64,000 bases of DNA from Vibrio celticus. GTDB lineage: Bacteria; Pseudomonadota; Gammaproteobacteria; Enterobacterales; Vibrionaceae. The DNA lies in the NCBI RefSeq assembly GCF_024347335.1, contig NZ_AP025463.1:1-64000 (forward strand). The letters run 5' to 3'. Position numbers and translations under genes: made by a program. Positions 8,779 to 17,350 of this stretch are shown here, in pieces. How positions within the stretch are numbered: position 1 is the first letter of the stretch; every line of letters begins with the position of its first letter. The notes under the pieces were generated by a model. The model did not search any database, was not told the DNA's origin, and worked only from the letters and a program-made list of their open reading frames with translations.

Positions 8779-10866
8779 TTACTTAGAACCGGTATAAACA
8801 ACCAATACTTTGTCATCTTGGTATTGGCGTTCGAACGCATAGTAGCCCTTACTATTGCGGATGATGTGCTTACCCTGAGCAACGGCTGGGTGGCGTTGGC
8901 GGAATTGGCCAAGTGCTTGCCAGTGTTCCAGCAACTCTGCACGTTCGCCGGTGATTTGATCCCAAGGCATGTCAGAGCGAGTGCCTTGCATAGGGTCGGA
9001 ACCCGTTGGGCCAAAGTCTCGTGCAATCTCATCGCCGTAATAGATCTGCACCGCACCAGGAGCCAGCATCAATGCGTTTGCTGCCTTGGTCTGTTTGGCA
9101 AAGTCGCTGCCGTGCTGTGTCCAGAATAGCGAGGTGTCGTGAGACGATAGGTAACTCAGAACGTTGAATTCGCTGTCGTTGTTGATCTTCTCTGCATAAC
9201 GAAGGTAATCAGCATCGAGATCGGATAGGCATTTAAGCGCCTTAGGTGCGATATCGCTCTGGAATTCAAAGTTGATGATCGAATCAAAGCCGTTAGCAAA
9301 ATAGTCTGATTTGACCACGCTGTGCGCCCATACTTCACCAGTCATCCAGAAAGGTAAGTCATCCAAGGCCTTGTCTGGGTTGTTCTGTTTCCACTCGGCA
9401 AGTGCTTGGTTGGTGCTCTCTTTCAGTTCTGCCCATGCTTCGAGTTCAACGTGTTTAGCGGTATCGACCCTGAAACCATCGACGCCATATTCGCGCACCC
9501 AATCCGATAACCAAGTGATTAAATGGTCACGAGGTGTTTTGAGTTCATCGGTCGCGCTGGTGGATTTATTGAGATAGAAGTTAGGCAGCCCAGTTGTCTC
9601 TGTCGATTCTGTTTTGAAATCGGGCAGGTGCGCCAAAGACATGGTGAGGTTGTTGTAACCCGGAGAGTCATAGGCGCCGATATCGCTGCGCAGCCAAGCT
9701 TTGCCCCACCACTTTTCCCACGCTTCTTTGTCGCTGTAAGAGATGTAGTTGTTGAAGTAGTGCCAGTTCTGACCTTTAGCGGGCTGCCAGTCTGTCCAGT
9801 TTTCGCCAAGTGTTTGTTTGGCTTCTTCATCAGTTAGGTTGAGCTTACCAAAATCAAACTCTTGCATGTCGGCAAGCGTCGCATAGCCGGTGTGGTTCAT
9901 TACCACATCCCAAACAACGCGAATGCCTTTGCTGTGCGCGGTATCGATGAAGTTTTTCAGCTCGTCTTCGGTGCCCATGTTGTCATCGAGCTTGGTCCAG
10001 TCTTGATGGTAGTAACCGTGGTAGCCGTAGTGTTTGAAGTCACCGCGATCACCGCCGCCAACCCAGCCGTGGATTTGCTCTAACGGAGACGTTATCCAGA
10101 TAGCATTAGCACCGAGTGATTCTATGTAGTCGAGTTTTTCGGTTAAGCCGGCCAAGTCACCACCGTGGAAGGTGCCGATTTCGTCTTGTCCATCTTGGCT
10201 GCGACTATAACTGTTGTCGTTATCAGGATTACCATTATGGAAACGGTCGGTCATTACGAAGTAAACCGTGGCGTTATCCCAACTAAAGTCAGCTTTGGTT
10301 TCTGGTTCTACTTTCTCAAGCAGCAGAACACCTTGGCTGTTTTCTGCAGGCTGCATGGTGATGCTGCCATTCGTTACTGTGACTTGTTTGCCTGAAAGAG
10401 CGTCTCTTACCACGGTGCCATCATCAAAGGTTTGAGCAACGTCGATGGTGGTGGGCTCGTCACTAGGAACCGGACAAGCAAAGCTTTGTACTTGTTGTTG
10501 CTTCGGCTTTATCTGAACCGTCAGCTCATTGGTTTGTGGGTTGAGCGTAAACTGATAGGTGTTAGCGCGAAAGACCTTGATATCTAATTCAGACTTCTCG
10601 GCGCAGTCGTCTAGGCGAAGGGGCTTATTGAATTTGATGCGGTTTTCTTCAGCCAACGCATAGTTGGTGCCACAGGTATTTTGAGTATCGCTGATAGAGA
10701 AGGTATAGCTACCTTTAGCGAGTTCCTGTTCTGCGATAACAGTGCCTTTTCCTGTCGATTCAAATACGACAGTGTTGTTATCAATCGTCAGCAATAAGCT
10801 GTCATCACTGGTTTGGCTGCATGCGCTGAGTGCGAGTATTGAAAGCGCGAGTACTGTTTTTTTCAT
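8779..10866 (-). CDS. GH13 alpha-amylase lipoprotein (MalS-like)
   Basis: Endo-acting alpha-amylase predicted to cleave maltodextrins in the envelope. The start is placed at MKKTVLALSILALSACSQ, preceded by an AGGGGAAGGGAA ribosome-binding site; a longer reading frame adds 14 residues without one. It gives a 695-residue protein with a lipobox LSAC and acylated Cys16. GH13 regions are visible: DVVMNH near 320, GFRVD with the nucleophile Asp near 468, acid Glu in GEVW near 511, and SSHD near 577. The N-terminal 200 residues form a domain that may bind starch. It resembles periplasmic MalS, but membrane anchoring is a difference. Monocistronic with its own terminator. Confidence 0.88.
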   Translation of the reverse strand: MKKTVLALSILALSACSQTSDDSLLLTIDNNTVVFESTGKGTVIAEQELAKGSYTFSISDTQNTCGTNYALAEENRIKFNKPLRLDDCAEKSELDIKVFRANTYQFTLNPQTNELTVQIKPKQQQVQSFACPVPSDEPTTIDVAQTFDDGTVVRDALSGKQVTVTNGSITMQPAENSQGVLLLEKVEPETKADFSWDNATVYFVMTDRFHNGNPDNDNSYSRSQDGQDEIGTFHGGDLAGLTEKLDYIESLGANAIWITSPLEQIHGWVGGGDRGDFKHYGYHGYYHQDWTKLDDNMGTEDELKNFIDTAHSKGIRVVWDVVMNHTGYATLADMQEFDFGKLNLTDEEAKQTLGENWTDWQPAKGQNWHYFNNYISYSDKEAWEKWWGKAWLRSDIGAYDSPGYNNLTMSLAHLPDFKTESTETTGLPNFYLNKSTSATDELKTPRDHLITWLSDWVREYGVDGFRVDTAKHVELEAWAELKESTNQALAEWKQNNPDKALDDLPFWMTGEVWAHSVVKSDYFANGFDSIINFEFQSDIAPKALKCLSDLDADYLRYAEKINNDSEFNVLSYLSSHDTSLFWTQHGSDFAKQTKAANALMLAPGAVQIYYGDEIARDFGPTGSDPMQGTRSDMPWDQITGERAELLEHWQALGQFRQRHPAVAQGKHIIRNSKGYYAFERQYQDDKVLVVYTGSK

Positions 10867-10985
10867 TGTTCCCTTCCCCTGAATAAACAGGTCAGTTATA
10901 GCAAACAATGCCCACTACAGTCTGAGCGCTGATTCATTCAGATAATCAATAACACCTCTACAAACAAATGCTTGGTTCACAAAAA

Positions 10986-11014
10986 CAAAAAGGGAAGCTT
11001 TCGCTTCCCTTTGG
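10986..11014 (-). terminator. glyQS terminator
   Basis: On the minus strand the stem AAAGGGAAGC / GCTTCCCTTT with loop GAAA is followed by TTGTTTTT, about 55 bp after the glyS stop. Confidence 0.85.
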
Positions 11015-11068
11015 GTGTTTACCGTTAGTTACTCAGAGTATGACTTAGAGCAACTGTCTCACTCGTGC

Positions 11069-13135
11069 TTATTTTTGCAGTAGAGAGATGTCAGCAATCT
11101 GTAGGAACAGGTTACGTAGGTTGTTCAGTAGCGTTAGACGGTTCTTCTTAAGCGCTTCGTCATCAGCCATAACCATTACGTTATCGAAGAATGCATCAAC
11201 AGGTTCACGTAGATCAGCAAGCTTGCTTAGGGCTTCTTGGTAGTTGCCTGTTGCGAATGCTGGTTCTAGTGCTTCTGTCATTACTTCAACGTTTTCAGCC
11301 AGTGCTTTCTCTGCGTCTTCTTGAAGAAGCGTTAGGTCAATTTCAGCTGGTAGCTCGCCATCGAATTTCGCAAGGATGTTACCTACACGCTTGTTCGCTG
11401 CTGCTAGTGCTTCTGCTGCTTCCAGTTCACGGAAGTGAGAAACCGCTTTAACACGTTGGTCAAAGTCAGCTGGCTTAGTTGGACGACGTGCTAGTACCGC
11501 TTGGATGATATCAACGCTGAAACCAGCATCTTGGTACCATGCGCGGAAACGACCTAGCATGAAGTCGATAACGTCAGCTTCTACGTTGTCGTTGGTTAGC
11601 TTGTCGCCTAGTAGCTCTTTCGCTTTACCGATTAGATCGGTTAGGTCTAGGTTGTAGCCGTTTTCAACGATGATACGAAGCACACCTAGTGATGCACGAC
11701 GTAGAGCAAATGGATCAGAACCTTTTGGTGCTTGGCCAATACCGAAGATACCTACAATAGTGTCTAGCTTGTCTGCCATTGCTACTGCTGAAGAGATACC
11801 AGTGCTTGGTAGATCGTCACCCGCGAAACGAGGCATGTATTGCTCGTAAAGTGCCAGTGCAACTTGCTCGTCTTCACCGTCGTGAGTCGCGTAGTGCATG
11901 CCCATCACACCTTGAGTATCCGTAAATTCGAATACCATTGATGTCATTAGGTCACACTTAGCCAGTAGGCCAGCACGCTTAGACTTTTCAACGTCAGCAT
12001 CGATTTGCTCAGCAATGTAGCCTGCAAGTTCTGTGATGCGGTCTGTTTTGTCTTTGATCGTACCCAATTGCTTCTGGAAGATAGCTTGGTCTAGTTCAGC
12101 AAGACGGTCGATAAGCGGACGTTTACGGTCTGTATTGAAGAAGAATTCCGCATCAGCAAGACGTGGGCGTACCACTTTCTCGTTACCTTCGATAACGTGA
12201 CGAGGCTCTTTAGACTCGATGTTTGATACGAAGATGAAGTTCGGCAGTAGCTTCTTGTTGTCATCGTAAACAGGGAAGTACTTTTGGTCACCTTTCATGG
12301 TGTAAACCAAAGCTTCAGAAGGGACTTTTAGGAACTCTTCTTCGAACTTCGCTGTAAGTACTACTGGCCATTCAACCAGAGATGTTACTTCTTCAACAAG
12401 ATCATCTTCTAGGTCAGCTGTACCGCCAACCGCAGCAGCCGCTTTTTGCGAATCAGCAAGGATGATCGCTTTACGCGCTTCGTAATCTGCCATTACTTTA
12501 CCGCGCTCTTCTAGGATCGCAGGGTATTGGTCAGCAGAGTCGATTGTGAACTCTTGTTCGCCCATGAAACGGTGGCCACGGATAGTGCGAGCAGAAGCTA
12601 CGCCTAGGATTTCGCCTTCAACAAGCTCATCGCCTAGCAGTACTGTCAGTGTTTTCACTGGACGGATAAATTGAATGTCTGAGTTACCCCAGCGCATTGC
12701 TTTAGGAATTGGTAGGCCAGCCAGTGCTTTCGCAGCGATGTCCATCACCAATTCTTGAACTGGTTTGCCAGCGACTTCTTGTTTGAAAAGAAGCCACTCG
12801 CCTTTGTCTGTTTTCAGACGGTCAGCTTGCTCAACAGTAATACCGTTACCACGAGCCCAACCTTGTGCTGCTTTGGTCGCGTTGCCTTCAGCATCGAATG
12901 CAACAGAAACAGCAGGGCCACGCTTCTCAACCACTTTGTCTGCTTGGCCTTCAGCCAGTGCAGTTACTTTAAGTGCTAGACGACGAGGTGCTGCGTACCA
13001 CTTGATGCCTTCGTGAGAAAGTTCAGCCGTTTTAAGACCCGCTTCAAAGTTAGAAGCAAAGGCTTCTGCTAGAGAACGAAGTGCCGTTGGTGGAAGCTCT
13101 TCCGTACCCAGTTCAATTAGAAAATTCTTCGCCAT
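11069..13135 (-). CDS. glyS: glycyl-tRNA synthetase beta subunit
   Basis: Beta subunit of the bacterial tetrameric glycyl-tRNA synthetase, carrying tRNA recognition, with HD-like and anticodon-binding domains. The 688 residues match E. coli GlyS (689). The start MAKNFLIELGTEELPP is characteristic, and the C-terminal anticodon-binding part has AFFDNVMVMADD. It starts 2 bp after the glyQ stop on the minus strand, so the two are translationally linked. Confidence 0.97.
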   Translation of the reverse strand: MAKNFLIELGTEELPPTALRSLAEAFASNFEAGLKTAELSHEGIKWYAAPRRLALKVTALAEGQADKVVEKRGPAVSVAFDAEGNATKAAQGWARGNGITVEQADRLKTDKGEWLLFKQEVAGKPVQELVMDIAAKALAGLPIPKAMRWGNSDIQFIRPVKTLTVLLGDELVEGEILGVASARTIRGHRFMGEQEFTIDSADQYPAILEERGKVMADYEARKAIILADSQKAAAAVGGTADLEDDLVEEVTSLVEWPVVLTAKFEEEFLKVPSEALVYTMKGDQKYFPVYDDNKKLLPNFIFVSNIESKEPRHVIEGNEKVVRPRLADAEFFFNTDRKRPLIDRLAELDQAIFQKQLGTIKDKTDRITELAGYIAEQIDADVEKSKRAGLLAKCDLMTSMVFEFTDTQGVMGMHYATHDGEDEQVALALYEQYMPRFAGDDLPSTGISSAVAMADKLDTIVGIFGIGQAPKGSDPFALRRASLGVLRIIVENGYNLDLTDLIGKAKELLGDKLTNDNVEADVIDFMLGRFRAWYQDAGFSVDIIQAVLARRPTKPADFDQRVKAVSHFRELEAAEALAAANKRVGNILAKFDGELPAEIDLTLLQEDAEKALAENVEVMTEALEPAFATGNYQEALSKLADLREPVDAFFDNVMVMADDEALKKNRLTLLNNLRNLFLQIADISLLQK

Positions 13136-13137
13136 GA

Positions 13138-14067
13138 TTATTTATCTTCCTTTTTTTCTACAGAACGGCACATTGGGAAGCCAAGCGCTTCACGTGACGC
13201 GTAGTACGCCTCAGCAACTGATTTAGTTAGGTTGCGGATACGAAGGATGTAACGTTGACGCTCTGTTACAGAGATAGCTTTGCGTGCATCAAGGATGTTG
13301 AATGCGTGACCTGCTTTTAGAATGCGCTCGTAAGCTGGAAGCGGCAGTGGCTTCTCAAGCTCAAGTAGCTCTTTACACTCTTTCTCGCACTGGTCGAAGA
13401 AAGTGAATAGGAAATCTACGTCTGCGTGCTCGAAGTTGTACGTTGATTGCTCAACTTCGTTTTGGTGGAAGATGTCACCGTAAGTCACGTTAGAACCGTC
13501 TGGTGCTACGTTCCATACTAGGTCGTAAACAGAATCTACTTCCTGGATGTACATTGCTAGACGTTCGATACCGTAAGTGATCTCGCCAGTTACAGGCTTA
13601 CACTCAAGGCCGCCAACCTGTTGGAAGTAAGTAAACTGAGTTACTTCCATGCCGTTTAGCCATACTTCCCAACCAAGGCCCCATGCGCCTAGTGTTGGGT
13701 TTTCCCAGTTATCTTCAACGAAGCGAATGTCGTGAACAAGTGGGTCAACACCAAGAACCTCTAGGGAGCCTAGGTACAACTCTTGGATATTGTCTGGCGA
13801 TGGTTTTAGCGCTACTTGGAATTGGTAGTAGTGCTGCAGGCGGTTCGGGTTTTCACCGTAACGGCCATCGGTCGGACGACGAGAAGGTTGAACGTAAGCT
13901 GTAGACATTGGCTCTGGGCCAAGTGCTCGTAGACATGTCATTGGGTGAGAGGTGCCTGCACCTACTTCCATATCTAGAGGTTGAACAATGGTACAACCGT
14001 TTTGAGCCCAGTAATCCTGCAGCGCGAGGATCATTCCCTGGAAGGTTTTGATATCGTATTTTTGCAT
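13138..14067 (-). CDS. glyQ: glycyl-tRNA synthetase alpha subunit
   Basis: Catalytic alpha subunit (class II aminoacyl-tRNA synthetase) that forms glycyl-adenylate. The 309 residues start MQKYDIKTFQGMILALQDYW. The class II motifs and the conserved segments QPLDMEVGAGTSHP and PSRRPTDGRYGENPNR are present. It is the first gene of glyQS and is divergent from the riboswitch-controlled exporter. No T-box is visible in its short leader, as expected for a gammaproteobacterium. Confidence 0.97.
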   Translation of the reverse strand: MQKYDIKTFQGMILALQDYWAQNGCTIVQPLDMEVGAGTSHPMTCLRALGPEPMSTAYVQPSRRPTDGRYGENPNRLQHYYQFQVALKPSPDNIQELYLGSLEVLGVDPLVHDIRFVEDNWENPTLGAWGLGWEVWLNGMEVTQFTYFQQVGGLECKPVTGEITYGIERLAMYIQEVDSVYDLVWNVAPDGSNVTYGDIFHQNEVEQSTYNFEHADVDFLFTFFDQCEKECKELLELEKPLPLPAYERILKAGHAFNILDARKAISVTERQRYILRIRNLTKSVAEAYYASREALGFPMCRSVEKKEDK

Positions 14068-14218
14068 AGTCAGGTTCGCGCGATTCTTTTAAATGAATGA
14101 GAAAAATAACCTCTGAGTATACCGAGATATTCGTAAAGCGAGTAGGGGTAATCTTGTTTAATTAGTGGTCTAAAATGTCGTTTAGTGGATTTTTTTGCCT
14201 TTAATGTTTGTTTTTCGG

Positions 14219-14253
14219 CACAAGTGGATATTTTGATAAGTTTGACACTTGTG
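14219..14253. repeat. 8-bp inverted repeat between glyQ and the Mn exporter
   Basis: The arms CACAAGTG (14219-14226) and CACTTGTG (14246-14253) are perfect and 19 bp apart. They lie in the divergent promoter region about 30 bp upstream of the riboswitch. It could be an operator. No regulator can be named. Confidence 0.3.
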
Positions 14254-14280
14254 TTTGAAAGCGTGGGTGATTAAAATCTC

Positions 14281-14410
14281 GCGGTCTTTGGGGAGTAGCT
14301 TACTTATTCATATCCTATTGAATGAGTTCGTTCGTCAACATAATTGATGCAAAATCATCATGGCGTTCGAGGCAACCACCACCTTGGTGGCGCTTAGCAA
14401 GACCTTAGAC
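14281..14410 (+). promoter_or_regulatory. yybP-ykoY manganese riboswitch
   Basis: The class hallmarks are present in order. The P1 strand GGTCTT (14283-14288) is followed by the conserved GGGGAGTAGC. A variable arm with GTCAACA comes next, then the second junction strand TTAGCAAGACC. Its AAGACC (14399-14404) closes P1 by pairing with GGTCTT. Downstream AGACAA (14407-14412) can pair with TTGTCT (14442-14447), which may be part of the expression platform. The controlled gene is a Mn2+ exporter of the GDT1 family, the expected partner: Mn2+ binding would raise expression. Confidence 0.88.
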
Positions 14411-14487
14411 AAGCATCGTGAACCGGGATGGGGCGCGAGGTTTGTCTTTGGTTAAATATAATAATCTCCATCCCAAATGAGCATGTC

Positions 14488-15042
14488 GTGAGCGTTTTAG
14501 CAATTTCAATTACAACTGTCGCCTTAGCCGAGATCGGTGATAAGACCCAGTTGCTATCCCTTTTATTAGCCAGTCGATATCGAAAACCGATACCTATCAT
14601 TGCGGCTATCTTCTTTGCCACCATTGCCAATCATGCCCTTGCTGCATGGCTCGGGGTTGTGGTCGCCGACTATCTTTCACCTGAAGTATTAAAGTGGGTG
14701 CTGGTGGTCAGTTTCATCGCTATGGCGGGCTGGATTCTGATTCCGGATAAGTTGGATGACGATGAGCAGATCTCGAATCGAGGCCCGTTTGTCGCCAGTT
14801 TCATCGCCTTCTTCATTGCTGAGATCGGTGATAAAACCCAGATTGCGACCTCTATTCTAGGGGCTCAATATTCTGATGCATTAACCTGGGTGATTCTGGG
14901 TACTACGATCGGTATGTTGCTGGCGAATGTGCCTGTGGTGATCATCGGTAAACTGTCTGCGGATAAGATGCCTCTTGATCTGATTCGTAAGATTACAGCC
15001 TTGTTATTCGTGGGTTTAGCTATCGCTGCGGCTTTCTATTAA
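14488..15042 (+). CDS. mneA: GDT1/UPF0016 family manganese exporter (MneA-like)
   Basis: Inner-membrane cation exporter that lowers cytoplasmic Mn2+. I place the start at GTG 14488, giving 184 residues that begin (M)SVLAISITTVALAEIGDKTQ. A longer frame from 14428 would run through the riboswitch's expression region. Two copies of the family signature E-I-G-D-K-T-Q occur, one in each half of the inverted-repeat fold, and about six membrane segments are visible. The gene lies at the position of the Vibrio cholerae Mn exporter gene next to glyQS and has a Mn2+ riboswitch upstream. The symbol is given by that analogy. Confidence 0.88.
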   Translation: MSVLAISITTVALAEIGDKTQLLSLLLASRYRKPIPIIAAIFFATIANHALAAWLGVVVADYLSPEVLKWVLVVSFIAMAGWILIPDKLDDDEQISNRGPFVASFIAFFIAEIGDKTQIATSILGAQYSDALTWVILGTTIGMLLANVPVVIIGKLSADKMPLDLIRKITALLFVGLAIAAAFY

Positions 15043-15193
15043 CAGGTGGTATTGAGTCTTATTATACTCAATCAGTAGAGTAATGTGTTGTAGGTCATAC
15101 TCTTACAGTATTGTGGGGTTTATCGAGCGAATGGACATATAACTGTCATACTTGTCATGATATTTTAATCTTGTGAGTTAAGAACACGAGGGC

Positions 15194-15448
15194 ATGATTA
15201 TGTTGACGCGTTATATGGGTATTACTCCACAAAGCCAAAGTTATCTTTTTACCTTTGGTCTTGCACTTACACTATTAGGCATGGTGTTGACGGACATGTG
15301 GCTGCCAATGGTCGCGGGTGCCATCATCATGACTGCGCTTGCAGTAGAAGCTTGGGTTCGGGTCGCGCATATTATTCCGATGCGCAAAGATATCCGAGAA
15401 ATTCAGCATCAGCTCGAGCATCTGCAAAACAAGTCTAGAAGCGAATAA
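15194..15448 (+). CDS. small two-helix membrane protein, function unknown
   Basis: The 84-residue product has two hydrophobic segments (about residues 18-34 and 37-55) and then a charged amphipathic tail (IREIQHQLEHLQNKSRSE) that could form a short coiled coil in the cytoplasm. An in-frame ATG at 15200 (MLTRYMG) is an alternative start. It has its own upstream gap of about 150 bp and a strong terminator shared with tusA. I do not recognise a family. Confidence 0.65.
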   Translation: MIMLTRYMGITPQSQSYLFTFGLALTLLGMVLTDMWLPMVAGAIIMTALAVEAWVRVAHIIPMRKDIREIQHQLEHLQNKSRSE

Positions 15449-15450
15449 AC

Positions 15451-15508
15451 AAAAAGCCGCTCGTACTCTGAGTTCTGTTTAAGAACATAAGGTACGAGCG
15501 GCTTTTTT
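15451..15508. terminator. bidirectional terminator between the small membrane protein gene and tusA
   Basis: The arms AAAAAGCCGCTCGTAC (15451-15466) and GTACGAGCGGCTTTTTT (15492-15508) form a 16-bp stem with A/T runs at both ends. It can stop both convergent genes. Confidence 0.9.
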
Positions 15509-15531
15509 GATACTTGATAGTCGGTGGGGCG

Positions 15532-15783
15532 TTACGCCTCCAATCCTTTTCTGATCAAATACTGGTAAGGCAACGTTTCTGTCGCTTGGCCTACCAACTG
15601 GTGATCCATGAATCGACAAAAGCTCGGAATATCTCGAGTTGTCGAAGGATCGTCAGCTTTTACCAGTAACACATCGCCATCCTGCATGTTTCTAATTGTC
15701 TTCCTGACCATCATTACTGGTTCCGGGCAACGCAGGCCTTCAGCTTCTAAAGTATGGGTTGCCAGTTCAGGTTTGAATGTCAT
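15532..15783 (-). CDS. tusA: sulfurtransferase TusA
   Basis: Sulfur carrier that accepts persulfide from IscS and passes it to TusBCD for 2-thiouridine formation in tRNA. The 83 residues contain the catalytic Cys in GLRCPEPVMMVRK near residue 18, and the TusA fold with RDIPSFCRFMDH. The length matches E. coli TusA (81). Single gene, convergent with the small membrane protein gene. Confidence 0.95.
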   Translation of the reverse strand: MTFKPELATHTLEAEGLRCPEPVMMVRKTIRNMQDGDVLLVKADDPSTTRDIPSFCRFMDHQLVGQATETLPYQYLIRKGLEA

Positions 15784-15932
15784 GGTTTGTATCTCTATAT
15801 CTATCTAACGAGTGAATAATACGTCTGCAGAAAAAATATGCAATAAGTGCTTGGCAAACAGAATCATTTCCTATAGCTTAGTTAACAAGTTGATAACAAC
15901 TTGAAGCAAAGGCAACTAGCTAAGGAGTGGCG

Positions 15933-16118
15933 ATGTTGACAGGATTAGATAGATTAACAATTTATTCGGTTCTCTGTTTTATTTCTTTTTGTGCGTTAGT
16001 ACTACGCTCATCGACAGAGACCTCACTGATGCCTATTTTTGGCATAGTAGCAACGATTATTGGTATTTGGGTAGAGATGCGCCGTTGGCAAGGCATAGCC
16101 GAAGAGCAAGAGCACTAA
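15933..16118 (+). CDS. small membrane protein, function unknown
   Basis: The start is set at ATG 15933 because AAGGAG (15922-15927) lies five bases upstream; an in-frame GTG at 15927 overlaps that site. The 61-residue product is mostly two hydrophobic helices (about residues 10-25 and 32-47) followed by a short charged tail ending EEQEH. A terminator follows at 16186. No family recognised. The good ribosome-binding site and terminator support it as a real gene. Confidence 0.6.
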   Translation: MLTGLDRLTIYSVLCFISFCALVLRSSTETSLMPIFGIVATIIGIWVEMRRWQGIAEEQEH

Positions 16119-16185
16119 CCCGAATACAGCAAGCGAATTCCGATACGACAACATTCCGACACTATCCCCAAATTTTCTTGGGCTT

Positions 16186-16212
16186 CCCCGCGTAATTGCG
16201 GGATTTTTTTTA
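16186..16212 (+). terminator. rho-independent terminator
   Basis: The stem CCCGC / GCGGG with a GTAATT loop is followed by a run of eight T, after the 61-residue membrane protein gene. Confidence 0.8.
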
Positions 16213-16274
16213 TCTAAAGCATGCTATAAACAACTTAATGACTAATGGCAATCGTATACAGCTAGGTAAGTGGC

Positions 16275-17216
16275 GTGGAATTAGAAGACATCTATCGTAG
16301 AGACCTTAATTTATTGGTCGCTTTAAAGGTATTGATTGAAGAGGGCAGCGTAAGCCAGGCCGCACTTCGTCTTAACTTAAGCCAATCCGCAACCAGTCGA
16401 GTATTAGGGCGTTTAAGAGAGTTACTAAACGATCCGCTGTTTACACGCCAAGGTCAGCACCTTATTCCTACCAAGAAAGCACTCGAGATCAGCCTGCGTA
16501 TTGATCAGCCTTTGGAGTCTTTTCGCCAATTGCTGAGTCCGAGTGACTTTGATCCTTACTATTGCAGCGAACGTTTTCTGATCGCAACCACCGACTATGC
16601 GATGCAAACCATCTTGCCTTATGCGTTGCCGAAGATTTATGAACAAGCACCGAATATCTCTTTGGAGTTTGCTCCGTTGCAGCATGAGCATTTGTTTAAG
16701 CAACTCAGCACCGAACGTGTTGATATGGCGATCTGTCGTCCGAGTGGCAGCATTGCACCACTTCATCAAGAAGTATTGGGGCCGGTTGGTGTGTCGTGTC
16801 TGTTATCTAAAAACCATCCATTAGCCGATCAACCTTTAAGCCTTGCAGACTATGTTTCGCTCCCACATGCGATGATTGCGATCAGTGATGGTGTTAAGGC
16901 TTTATTAGACAACGCGTTAGCCAATCAACAGCCTCGCAAAATGGTGTTGCGTGCTTATCACCTTGAAGCTGCATTGGCGATTGTCGATAGAATGCCGTTG
17001 GTGATTACTGTACCTGCTGACTTGGCTTATTTGGTGGCTGAGCGTTATGACTTGGTTGTTAAGCCATTACCATTTGAATTCATGCCGTTTGATTACTCAC
17101 TGATCTGGCATTCGCGTTGCGATTCTTCTGCTTCACAACAATGGTTAAGAAGAGTGGTAAAAGAAGAGTGTGGTGAGTTGATTCAAAAACGGATTGCGGA
17201 TGTCGGTTTGGGTTAA
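16275..17216 (+). CDS. LysR-family transcriptional regulator
   Basis: The 313-residue protein (GTG start) has an N-terminal winged helix-turn-helix at about 8-65 (LNLLVALKVLIEEGSVSQAALRLNLSQSATSRVL) and a C-terminal PBP2-type effector domain. It is closest in appearance to the LeuO/NodD-like subgroup (RRDLNLLVAL). Target and effector cannot be told from sequence. It is convergent with acuI/yhdH and shares the terminator at 17261. Confidence 0.9.
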   Translation: MELEDIYRRDLNLLVALKVLIEEGSVSQAALRLNLSQSATSRVLGRLRELLNDPLFTRQGQHLIPTKKALEISLRIDQPLESFRQLLSPSDFDPYYCSERFLIATTDYAMQTILPYALPKIYEQAPNISLEFAPLQHEHLFKQLSTERVDMAICRPSGSIAPLHQEVLGPVGVSCLLSKNHPLADQPLSLADYVSLPHAMIAISDGVKALLDNALANQQPRKMVLRAYHLEAALAIVDRMPLVITVPADLAYLVAERYDLVVKPLPFEFMPFDYSLIWHSRCDSSASQQWLRRVVKEECGELIQKRIADVGLG

Positions 17217-17259
17217 CCGGGGCTGAGTCCGGGTTCACTGACCCGAATGACAAAAACGC

Positions 17260-17287
17260 AAAAGGGCTGATAAAAATCAGCCCTTTG
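17260..17287. terminator. bidirectional terminator between lysR and acuI
   Basis: The stem AAAGGGCTGAT / ATCAGCCCTTT with an AAAA loop separates two convergent genes. The flanking A/T-runs are short. Confidence 0.75.
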
Positions 17288-17350
17288 TTGTTTTGGGTTA
17301 TCCAAGCCTAAAGCTGTTGCTTAAGGTTTGATAACTTTATGTTTGAGAAT

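Noticed and set aside
9523..9837. 104-codon frame antisense to the amylase gene
   Set aside because: Shadow of a GH13 enzyme frame whose motifs are intact.
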